A stretch of 8,726 nt of DNA from an uncultured Lachnospiraceae bacterium (GTDB lineage Bacteria > Bacillota > Clostridia > Lachnospirales > Lachnospiraceae), in NCBI GenBank assembly GCA_902803635.1, contig CADCQU010000249.1, forward strand, positions 1 to 8,726, given 5' to 3'. The notes below the pieces were generated by a model, which had not been told where the DNA came from, made no database searches, and saw only the letters and a program-made list of their open reading frames with translations. Numbering within the stretch: the first letter of the stretch is position 1; every line of letters begins with the position of its first letter. The position numbers and the translations under genes were made by a program. Shown here one piece after another: positions 1-5,307 of the stretch.

Positions 1-17
1 AAGAAAGGAAAACGATT

Positions 18-2105
18 ATGAAGATTCGGATGAAGAAGGCAGCAGCAGTGGCATTGGCGGCGATGATGACGGTGGGGACGGCTTTGCCGGCGGCTCCGGT
101 CTTTGCGGACTACGACTCCGTCATCGATACGGACAGGACGGGAACCGTGACGCTCCACAAGATCATCGAGAACAACGGGAAGAACAAGCAGGCGGACGGG
201 CATACGGACGCTGCCGTTACGAACACCCCGCTCGATAAGATCGAGTTCTCCTACCGCAAGATTGCGGACTGGCTGACGGAGACGGACGATCTGGGGGACA
301 AGAGCACGACGGGGCTCTACTTCACAAACCTCGACCAGGGTATTTTCGGTACGAGCGGCATCGCAGGGAAGGCCGGAATCAATGTCACGGTGGCGCCGAC
401 GGTCTTTTCCCATGACGTGGAGACGGGGAGCTCCGAGGATCTTTCCGACGGGACGGCGGATGGCAAGAAGACCTCGGTCGTCTACACCACGAAGGCCATC
501 GAGGATGCCTGGTCGGCCATTCTGGCGGCGCCAGGCGACGGCAGCACCTATACCGGCGAAACGGAGCTGCACAAGTACCTCAAGGACAACGGAACGGCGA
601 TGACGAAGACAGATGAGGCCGGAAAGACGACGAAAAGCGGCCTTGCCCTCGGCCTTTATGCCTTCGGAGAGACCGATATCACGGCCCATGACGGCATCGA
701 CCCCTCGACAAATGCGGCCTATGTTCTGGAGCAGGGGGAGGTGAACCCGGAGTATCCGATTGTGGAATCCCCGGCAAAGCCGTTCCTCATGTCCTTCCCG
801 ATGACAAATGTCTCAGAAGTCACCGAGGGGAACACGACCTACAAGGCGGGGACGGTCTGGGAGTATGACCTGCACGCCTATCCGAAGGACCAGACGACCA
901 CGGTGATCAAGCGGATCATCGATCCGGACGAGACGGAGGCCGAGGCCGCGTTCCGCACGAACGAGGACTACCAGATGGGCGAAATCATCAAGCAGGTCAT
1001 CATTGCCGACGCGCCGGCCCTCCAGAAGGCTTACGAGCTTTTGCCGGCCGAACAGAACGGGACAGCCACGACCCAGCCGGCAGTGACACACAAAACCTAC
1101 AAGATTACGGATACCATGACCGAAGGCTACCATTTTAAGAGTGTCACGAAGGTCGTCCTCGGCGCCAAACGCGCTCAGGTTCCGACGGAGAACTCTTATT
1201 TTGCCGAGGGCTTTGCGGAGCTGACCGAATGCGAATACAAGACGAACGGCGACCCGGTTGCAAACAGCGGAGACTTCTTTGTGACAGGGAAGGACGGGGA
1301 CCATGCCTTTACCGTGACGATGACTGATAGCGGACTTGCACGGCTCGACGCCCTCACGGTGGACAGCCAGGTGGCCGTCTTCTTCGAGGCGGACCTTGAT
1401 AGCGCGGCCAAGATCGGCACGGACGACAACTATCTCAAGAAAGGCAACATGAACCTGCCGACGCTCACCTGGCGGAACTCCAACACGCTGGAGAGGAGCG
1501 TGGACGGAAACCGGGTGTATGTATACACGTATGAGCTTGATATTACCAAGACCGGCCTGACGGACCTTACCCAGGCGACCTTCATCGTCTCCCGGAAGGA
1601 ATCCGCCTCCTCCTCGACCCCGCTCTCGTTCGTGAAGGAGAGCGATGGCATCTACCACATTTATGATGCAAATGGCCTCGACCAGAGTCTTGCGGCGGCT
1701 ATGATTCTCTCTGAGATCCATCCGGATGCTGCCGGCAAATTGCATATCAAGGGTTTTGATTCCAAGACGTATACGTTCAAGGAGACGGCGACCCAGGGCG
1801 GTTTTGAGCTTCTGAAAGAAACCTTCGACGTGACCTTCAACGAGGAGACCACCACGAGGGACGGCGAGCTGACTAATGCAGTGCTCTCAGTAGACGGCGC
1901 GAGCGACGACCTTGACATCGACAAGGGAGAGGGCGGCAACGGAGGCCTTGTCAAGGTCACCATCGAGAACCACAAGACCGTCACTCTCCGTACCGGCGGC
2001 GAGGGCCGTCTTCTGGTGATCGGTGTCGGCACGGCCGGTATTGTCGGTCTGCTGGCCCTGACATTCTTCCGCAGGAAGAGGCAGCTGACCTCCACGGAGG
2101 AATAA
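18..2105 (+). CDS. Sortase-assembled major (backbone) pilin, 695 aa
   Basis: Probable shaft subunit of a covalently polymerised surface pilus. Residues 1-30 form a Sec signal peptide (basic MKIRMKK, hydrophobic core, cleavage after VFA). The pilin motif WxxxVxVYPK is met by W281...Y288-P289-K290, so K290 is the likely lysine joined to the next subunit. After it comes a region resembling the fimbrial isopeptide D2 domain (about 290-500, with YKITDTMTEGY). A Cna-B/SpaA-like final domain follows, with K511 and N651 as candidate isopeptide partners and an E-box-like KETATQGGF (E589). The C-terminus is a sorting signal: TLRTGG (656-661), a membrane segment (about 663-683) and an RRKR tail. The signal is non-canonical, since the L and P of LPXTG are T and L. 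The start is chosen from AAAGGA at 4-9. The class C sortase follows 178 bases downstream. Domain limits are approximate and the isopeptide residues are inferred. Confidence 0.9.
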   Translation: MKIRMKKAAAVALAAMMTVGTALPAAPVFADYDSVIDTDRTGTVTLHKIIENNGKNKQADGHTDAAVTNTPLDKIEFSYRKIADWLTETDDLGDKSTTGLYFTNLDQGIFGTSGIAGKAGINVTVAPTVFSHDVETGSSEDLSDGTADGKKTSVVYTTKAIEDAWSAILAAPGDGSTYTGETELHKYLKDNGTAMTKTDEAGKTTKSGLALGLYAFGETDITAHDGIDPSTNAAYVLEQGEVNPEYPIVESPAKPFLMSFPMTNVSEVTEGNTTYKAGTVWEYDLHAYPKDQTTTVIKRIIDPDETEAEAAFRTNEDYQMGEIIKQVIIADAPALQKAYELLPAEQNGTATTQPAVTHKTYKITDTMTEGYHFKSVTKVVLGAKRAQVPTENSYFAEGFAELTECEYKTNGDPVANSGDFFVTGKDGDHAFTVTMTDSGLARLDALTVDSQVAVFFEADLDSAAKIGTDDNYLKKGNMNLPTLTWRNSNTLERSVDGNRVYVYTYELDITKTGLTDLTQATFIVSRKESASSSTPLSFVKESDGIYHIYDANGLDQSLAAAMILSEIHPDAAGKLHIKGFDSKTYTFKETATQGGFELLKETFDVTFNEETTTRDGELTNAVLSVDGASDDLDIDKGEGGNGGLVKVTIENHKTVTLRTGGEGRLLVIGVGTAGIVGLLALTFFRRKRQLTSTEE

Positions 2106-2154
2106 AGGAAGCTGTTTGCACCTATAGAGGGAATCCGATGCCATTAAATTTGTC

Positions 2155-2235
2155 CTGTCATCCTGAGCGAAGCGAAGGATCCCGTCAGGAACAGCTACAC
2201 ATTTACGGGATTCTTCGTCGCTTCTCAGAATGACA
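2155..2235. repeat. MITE-like inverted repeat, copy 1 (core only)
   Basis: An imperfect inverted repeat. The left arm begins CTGTCATCCTGAGCGAAG (2155) and the right arm ends CTCAGAATGACAG (2235), with inner arms reading GGATCCCGT and ACGGGATTCTTCG. The same core occurs at 7729-7867 and 8510-8595. It lies between the pilin and sortase genes and could fold into a long hairpin in the transcript, which might lower readthrough or protect the upstream message. That role is inference. The wider flanking sequence shared by the other two copies is not evident here. Confidence 0.85.
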
Positions 2236-2283
2236 GAAGCAACGCTTCATTTTATGACACTCGGATGGAATCTGGGAGGAAAT

Positions 2284-3162
2284 ATGAAAGAAAAGCTGAC
2301 AGGCTTTCTTCTATGGCTGGGATTTGTCGCGGTTTCCATCTACCTTGTCTGGCCCTGGTTTCAGGATGCGAGGCTTGGCATCGAGCATGTCACGACGCTC
2401 GGAGCTTACCAGGAAAAGGTCGAGGAGCTGGAGGATGCCGAGCTGGAAGCCGCCTGGGAGGCGGCCCGTGCCTACAACGGGAAAATTCAAAAGGCGCAGG
2501 AAGAGCATGCCTTTACCTACATGGGCGCGGCCGCCACCGACTCGGAATATGAGGCCCTTCTGAGCCTTTCGGGTGACAACACGATGGGCAGCATCGTCGT
2601 TCCGTCGGCGGACATAGATCTTCCCATTGCGCATGGAACGGAAAACAAGTATCTGGACTATGAGGCAGGCCATCTCTACGGAACATCCCTCCCCGTTGGC
2701 GGGGAGGGAACCCATGCCGTCATCGCGGGCCACACCGGCCTTCGAAACGCTGACATTTTCACAAACCTGACCCGGGTGCGCGAGGGGGAAATCTTCTACG
2801 TGCATGTCCTGAACCGGGACCTCGCCTACCGGGTTACGCGCATCAAGGTCGTCCTCCCGGAGGATGAGGATGCCTACCTGCAGGTCGAAAAAGGGCGGGA
2901 CTTGGTTACACTCTATACCTGTACACCCTACGGTGTAAATTCCCATAGACTCCTTGTTACGGGGGAACGGGATATGGCAGCAGAACATTTGGCAAATGCC
3001 GGCGTCGGTTCTGAGGGGCTTACATTTGTCAGAAAGGACGTACGGGCCATTTGCAAATGCATTGGCTACGGGTCCATCCCGCTCCTCGTCGCTCTTGTGG
3101 CCGGTGTCCTGCTATTTCGCAGGAAACGAAATCGACCGTCTCGTACTTTGACAATTGCATAG
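2284..3162 (+). CDS. Class C (pilus-specific) sortase, 292 aa
   Basis: Membrane-anchored transpeptidase expected to join pilin subunits of this locus. Family hallmarks are HGTENKYLDYEAGHLYGTSLPVGG (in part, 117-140), the catalytic His in AGHTGL (H150), the catalytic Cys in TLYTCTPYG (C213) and the Arg in NSHRLLV (R222). There is a transmembrane segment near each end (about 6-25 and 259-278), the usual class C topology. I chose ATG 2284 because GGGAGGA at 2274-2280 precedes it; an in-frame ATG at 2230 lies inside the repeat element and has no ribosome site. The Asp-Pro-aromatic lid motif normal in class C sortases is not visible where expected; the stretch before YEALL reads MGAAATDSE (80-88). 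It is probably expressed with the upstream pilin, although the repeat between them could modulate that. Confidence 0.93.
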   Translation: MKEKLTGFLLWLGFVAVSIYLVWPWFQDARLGIEHVTTLGAYQEKVEELEDAELEAAWEAARAYNGKIQKAQEEHAFTYMGAAATDSEYEALLSLSGDNTMGSIVVPSADIDLPIAHGTENKYLDYEAGHLYGTSLPVGGEGTHAVIAGHTGLRNADIFTNLTRVREGEIFYVHVLNRDLAYRVTRIKVVLPEDEDAYLQVEKGRDLVTLYTCTPYGVNSHRLLVTGERDMAAEHLANAGVGSEGLTFVRKDVRAICKCIGYGSIPLLVALVAGVLLFRRKRNRPSRTLTIA

Positions 3163-3200
3163 GGCTTGTAAATGTGATATACTTACCTCCACAAGGAGGT
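3155..3200 (+). promoter_or_regulatory. Extended -10 promoter and SD cassette P1
   Basis: A -35-like TTGCAT (3155-3160) is followed after 17 bases by an extended -10, TGA-TATACT (hexamer 3178-3183). CCTCC (3186-3190) and the ribosome site AAGGAGGT (3193-3200) come next. The -35 lies inside the end of the sortase gene. The predicted transcript start (about 3190-3191) leaves a leader of only about 17 bases beginning at the SD. ACCTCC/GGAGGT form a 6-bp palindrome with loop ACAA. The same layout recurs at P2 and P3. Confidence 0.7.
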
Positions 3201-3207
3201 GGACAGG

Positions 3208-3387
3208 ATGGTTGATATGGGACAGACAAATAACGAGTTGACGGTTCAATTGATTGATCTGTACACAATTCTTCAAGAGATTAAAACAGGCTGCAAAGAG
3301 GAGAATCCGATTCTCGATTACAAGATCCGCAAGGTGGAGGCGCAGCTCCACAGCATCGGGGTCAATACGGACAACTTAAAACTGTAA
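3208..3387 (+). CDS. Small paralogous protein A, 59 aa, function unknown
   Basis: I do not recognise this family. The start is ATG 3208, seven bases after AAGGAGGT; a GTG at 3199 overlaps that ribosome site and is rejected. The protein is charged and probably helical, with no signal peptide or membrane segment. It shares a pattern with two other tiny proteins here (3502-3675 and 5096-5281): an aromatic-centred LIDLYTILQEIK block, a spacer, an (L/I)D..I block, and a C-terminal (L/I)GVxTxxL ending. It has its own promoter (P1) and a strong terminator 5 bases after its stop, so it is a one-gene transcription unit. A small regulator or structural helix-hairpin protein would fit its size, but nothing in the sequence settles this. 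Confidence 0.8.
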   Translation: MVDMGQTNNELTVQLIDLYTILQEIKTGCKEENPILDYKIRKVEAQLHSIGVNTDNLKL

Positions 3388-3392
3388 AATGG

Positions 3393-3429
3393 ACGCAAGC
3401 CCCGGAAAAGAGGGGCTTGCGTTTTCTTT
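3393..3429 (+). terminator. Rho-independent terminator after small gene A
   Basis: A perfect 11-bp stem, ACGCAAGCCCC (3393-3403) with GGGGCTTGCGT (3412-3422), has an 8-base loop and is followed by TTTTCTTT. It lies immediately after the 59-aa gene. Nearly the same terminator recurs 350 bases downstream. Confidence 0.93.
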
Positions 3430-3444
3430 ATTCACAGGGCCGCG
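3393..3444 (+). repeat. 52-bp direct repeat, copy 1 (contains terminator)
   Basis: Positions 3393-3444 match 3743-3794 at 50 of 52 bases by eye, an offset of exactly 350. The repeat runs beyond the terminator through TTTATTCACAG and ends at GCCGCG. Since the DNA before each copy encodes paralogous small proteins, this supports duplication of a gene-plus-terminator cassette. Confidence 0.9.
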
Positions 3445-3449
3445 TAGCG

Positions 3450-3495
3450 TTGCAGCGATTCATGGGATATGTTACAATAACCTCCGAAAGGAGGT
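3450..3495 (+). promoter_or_regulatory. Extended -10 promoter and SD cassette P2
   Basis: TTGCAG (3450-3455) is followed by a 17-base spacer ending in TGT, then -10 TACAAT (3473-3478), CCTCC (3481-3485), a GAAA loop and GGAGGT (3490-3495). It is almost superimposable on P1. The predicted start at about 3485-3487 gives a very short leader. If transcription began further upstream, ACCTCC-GAAA-GGAGGT would form a GNRA-capped hairpin hiding the ribosome site. Confidence 0.75.
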
Positions 3496-3501
3496 GGCGA
3501 G

Positions 3502-3675
3502 ATGGAGGAATTTATGACCGAGAAGGAACAGGCAGCGGTTTTGATGGACCGCTACATCGAGCTGCAGAGAATCAAGAAGGCCGAGGATCGGGAAAAAGAG
3601 ATTGACTACCAGATCCGGACGACGAAGGCGAAGTTGGAAACGCTTGGTGTCGTGACAGAAACTCTGGATTTGTAA
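3502..3675 (+). CDS. Small paralogous protein B, 57 aa, function unknown
   Basis: Start ATG 3502 lies six bases after AAAGGAGGT (3487-3495); the stop is TAA 3673-3675. The protein begins MEEFMTEKEQ and ends LGVVTETLDL. It aligns with the 59-aa protein upstream and the 61-aa protein at 5096: DRYIELQRIK, IDYQIR and LGVVTETL match LIDLYTILQEIK, LDYKIR and IGVNTDNL. It is charged and helical, with no export signal and no cysteine. It has its own promoter (P2) and a strong terminator 65 bases after the stop. The family is unknown to me. The paralogy, shared promoter layout and SD together make it a real gene despite its length. Confidence 0.8.
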   Translation: MEEFMTEKEQAAVLMDRYIELQRIKKAEDREKEIDYQIRTTKAKLETLGVVTETLDL

Positions 3676-3739
3676 AGCTTTGGATGGAGACGAGATCGAA
3701 GCTTCATCTATCTATGGTTGCATGTTTAAATAGGTATGG

Positions 3740-3775
3740 AAAACGCAAGCCCCGGAAAAGAAGGGCTTGCGTTTT
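3740..3775 (+). terminator. Rho-independent terminator after small gene B
   Basis: The stem AAAACGCAAGCCC (3740-3752) pairs with GGGCTTGCGTTTT (3763-3775) across a 10-base loop, followed by CTTTATT. It is the second copy of the terminator at 3393. It should separate the small genes from the downstream pilin gene, which would then need its own promoter or leak-through. Confidence 0.92.
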
Positions 3776-3794
3776 CTTTATTCACAGAGCCGCG
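3743..3794 (+). repeat. 52-bp direct repeat, copy 2 (contains terminator)
   Basis: This is the second copy of the repeat at 3393-3444. It differs by G to A at 3762 (weakening one stem pair) and G to A at 3788. It marks the right edge of the duplicated small-gene cassette. Confidence 0.9.
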
Positions 3795-3835
3795 AAAGGA
3801 ATATGGCTGCCTTCGGCGGAATGCGGCTCGCGAGG

Positions 3836-3880
3836 AGGGATAGAGGTTCGGCGTGTGTCTCCCTCTACCCTATGGGAGGA
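3836..3880 (+). promoter_or_regulatory. Structured leader of the second pilin gene
   Basis: Two hairpins share bases. One pairs AGGG and TAGAGG (3836-3839, 3841-3846, A3840 bulged) with CCTCTA and CCCT (3862-3871). The other pairs CTCCC (3859-3863) with GGGAG (3874-3878), covering the SD GGGAGGA of the pilin gene. The two cannot form fully together, so translation could be switched. I see no convincing sigma-70 promoter between the terminator at 3775 and the gene. The role is inferred. Confidence 0.3.
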
Positions 3881-3887
3881 TAAGAGG

Positions 3888-4994
3888 ATGAAAAAAGGAG
3901 AGAAGAGGAGAGAGAATGGCCTGGGAAAAGTGGAGATTGGCCGTTTTCTCTTTGACGTGACGATTCTTGTTCTGCTGCTTCTTGGTCAGTTTGGAGTCAT
4001 GCAGAAGGAGGCGAGGGCGGGGATGGCTTCGGATGCGGGACGGGCGGGGACGCTCGCGGCTTCGTACGGAGATACGGAGAGGGCTGGGTCCATTACAATT
4101 TCCTACGAGGATGCGGATGGTTCGCCTGTCGTGGGAGCGGGCTTTACTATCCGACGGATTGGCGAGACGGTGTGGGACGGAAGTTTTCGGAGCCTTCTTC
4201 CGGTTTCCGTGGACGCGGAGACGGAGGCGGAGGCTCTTACGGAAATGGCCGGAGCTCTTCCCGCATTGACAATTACAACCGATGCGAACGGAATCGGACG
4301 GAGCGAAGGCCTCAGGGAAGGCCTGTATCTTGTGGAGGAGGAAACGCCGGCGGCGGAACATTTTGCATCGACGCCCTTTTTTGTGACGATTCCGATGCAG
4401 AAGGAGGATGGCTGGGATTATGAAGTCACGGCGGAGCCGAAGCCCCTTGCCGCGGGAAAACTGATTGTCCGGAAGACAGTCGAGGGAACGGCGGGAGAGA
4501 AGGAACGGAGGTTTCGGTTTCGGATTTCCACCGGGGCAGAAGGCGAGTTTCCGCTTGCCTACAGCGATGGCGGGACGGGAACGGCCTTCGATGGCGTCGA
4601 AATATCCCTTCGGCACGGGCAGACCGCCACGGTCTCGATGCTCCCTGCGGGCTGTCCCTACGAGGTAGAGGAACTGGATGCCGACAAGGACGGGTACCGG
4701 ACGACCTGTACTGGAGAGAAAGGAAACATCACAGCGAAGGAAACCGCCGAGGCTGCATTTGTCAATACACGTGGAGGCACGCCCACACCCACGCCGCCCG
4801 TGGACACACCCACGCCGACACCCCCCGGCAAACCCACGCCTTCCCTGCCGCCGGGACATCCGCCGCAGACGGGAGACATCTTGAGGAGCGGTGTTTTCGT
4901 AGAGCTTTCCTCCATTTCCGTCATCGCGATCGGCCTTGTGCTTTTGTGGAATAAAAGAAGAAGGGAGAGAATCGAAGAGACGCGGAGACGGTAA
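3888..4994 (+). CDS. Accessory/basal pilin with proline-rich stalk, 368 aa
   Basis: Probable minor pilus subunit or cell-wall base. I chose ATG 3888 because GGGAGGA (3874-3880) precedes it; the longer frame from 3684 reads through a terminator. The signal peptide has a basic start, the hydrophobic run VTILVLLLL and likely cleavage after EARA (residue 44). The N-terminal SpaA/Cna-B-like domain holds GAGFTIRRI, an E-box-like YLVEEETPAAEHF and a WDYEVTAEPK segment (W176-K185) resembling the pilin motif with Y replaced by E. A second beta-rich domain (about 188-305) resembles the Spy0128/DUF7601 type (GKLIVRKTVEG, LPAGCPYEVEE, AAFVNTR). A threonine-proline stalk (about 308-326) follows. The sorting signal is PPQTG (325-329), a membrane helix and a basic tail; L of LPXTG is P. 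It is likely assembled by the class C sortase upstream and anchored by a housekeeping sortase elsewhere. Confidence 0.85.
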   Translation: MKKGEKRRENGLGKVEIGRFLFDVTILVLLLLGQFGVMQKEARAGMASDAGRAGTLAASYGDTERAGSITISYEDADGSPVVGAGFTIRRIGETVWDGSFRSLLPVSVDAETEAEALTEMAGALPALTITTDANGIGRSEGLREGLYLVEEETPAAEHFASTPFFVTIPMQKEDGWDYEVTAEPKPLAAGKLIVRKTVEGTAGEKERRFRFRISTGAEGEFPLAYSDGGTGTAFDGVEISLRHGQTATVSMLPAGCPYEVEELDADKDGYRTTCTGEKGNITAKETAEAAFVNTRGGTPTPTPPVDTPTPTPPGKPTPSLPPGHPPQTGDILRSGVFVELSSISVIAIGLVLLWNKRRRERIEETRRR

Positions 4995-5013
4995 ACTGTA
5001 ACTCTGGGACAAT

Positions 5014-5040
5014 GGGGCTATATTTTTATTCTATGGCCCC
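5014..5040 (+). terminator. Hairpin after second pilin gene, possible terminator
   Basis: GGGGCTATA (5014-5022) pairs with TATGGCCCC (5032-5040) with one G-U pair and a T-rich 9-base loop, 20 bases after the pilin stop. No T-run follows, so termination may be weak. It ends four bases before the -35 of P3, so it might instead be a binding site or insulator for that promoter. Confidence 0.4.
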
Positions 5041-5043
5041 TGA

Positions 5044-5089
5044 TTGAACTGTACTTGTTTTCGTGTTATAATCCCCTCTGAAGGGAGGT
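5044..5089 (+). promoter_or_regulatory. Extended -10 promoter and SD cassette P3 (repeat-lipoprotein operon)
   Basis: TTGAAC (5044-5049), a 17-base spacer ending TGT, then a consensus -10 TATAAT (5067-5072), CCCCTC and the ribosome site AAGGGAGGT (5081-5089). It has the same spacing and sequence plan as P1 and P2 and the best -10 of the three. It should drive the 61-aa gene and, with no terminator seen in between, the lipoprotein, radical SAM and 174-aa genes. Confidence 0.8.
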
Positions 5090-5095
5090 GGAAGA

Positions 5096-5281
5096 ATGGA
5101 GGAAGAGATGGCAACAAATGCAGAAAACATCGAAAGAATTGTAAATGTCTACACTATGCTTCGTGCGATTAAAGCTGACAATAAGGGAACGGATAATATC
5201 ACGCTTGACCGCGCCATTGAACGTTATGAGCTTATCCTGGATGCACTCGGCGTGCATACGGCCAAGCTTACGACGTATTAA
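5096..5281 (+). CDS. Small paralogous protein C, 61 aa, first gene of the radical SAM operon
   Basis: ATG 5096 follows AAGGGAGGT by six bases. The protein is the most divergent of three tiny paralogs: IVNVYTMLRAIK, ITLDRAIERY and LDALGVHTAKL align with the corresponding blocks of the proteins at 3208 and 3502. It has no signal peptide, membrane segment or cysteine, and helical charged sequence is expected. Unlike its paralogs it is not followed by a terminator; the lipoprotein gene starts 26 bases later, so the two are probably co-transcribed. It could be a regulator, a chaperone-like partner or merely the promoter-proximal passenger of the cassette. The family is not recognised, and it lacks the YGPP motif, so it is unlikely to be the modified substrate itself. 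Confidence 0.78.
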   Translation: MEEEMATNAENIERIVNVYTMLRAIKADNKGTDNITLDRAIERYELILDALGVHTAKLTTY

Positions 5282-5307
5282 TCAACAGAGAATCGAAGGA
5301 GTGTGCG

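Noticed and set aside
813..1745. Long minus-strand ORF (310 aa) inside the backbone pilin gene
   Set aside because: It is antisense to a well-supported pilin, has low-complexity Arg/Val-rich sequence without motifs, and has no ribosome site. It looks like a GC-bias shadow.
2230..2283. Upstream in-frame ATG that would lengthen the sortase by 18 residues
   Set aside because: The ATG lies in the right arm of the MITE-like repeat and has no SD, while ATG 2284 has GGGAGGA and begins directly before the membrane helix.
3417..3605. 62-aa ORF overlapping small gene B in another frame
   Set aside because: It starts inside the terminator stem, has no SD, and its sequence is not shared by the paralogous cassettes, whereas the 3502 frame is.
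3393..3794. Possible CRISPR or short tandem array from the repeated GCAAGCCCC block
   Set aside because: There are only two copies, 350 bases apart, each ending a gene and having terminator form.
3684..3887. Upstream start that would lengthen the second pilin by 68 residues
   Set aside because: The extension runs through a strong terminator and puts basic, non-signal-like sequence before a proper signal peptide. ATG 3888 has a good SD.
3870..5012. Minus-strand ORF of 380 aa over the second pilin
   Set aside because: Arg/Ser/Pro-rich translation with no domain, opposite a gene with signal peptide, Cna-B-like domain and sorting signal.
5096..5281. Idea that the 61-aa protein is the radical SAM peptide precursor
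   Set aside because: It has no core-like tail, no Cys and no repeats, and has paralogs far from any radical SAM gene. The YGPP lipoprotein is the better candidate.
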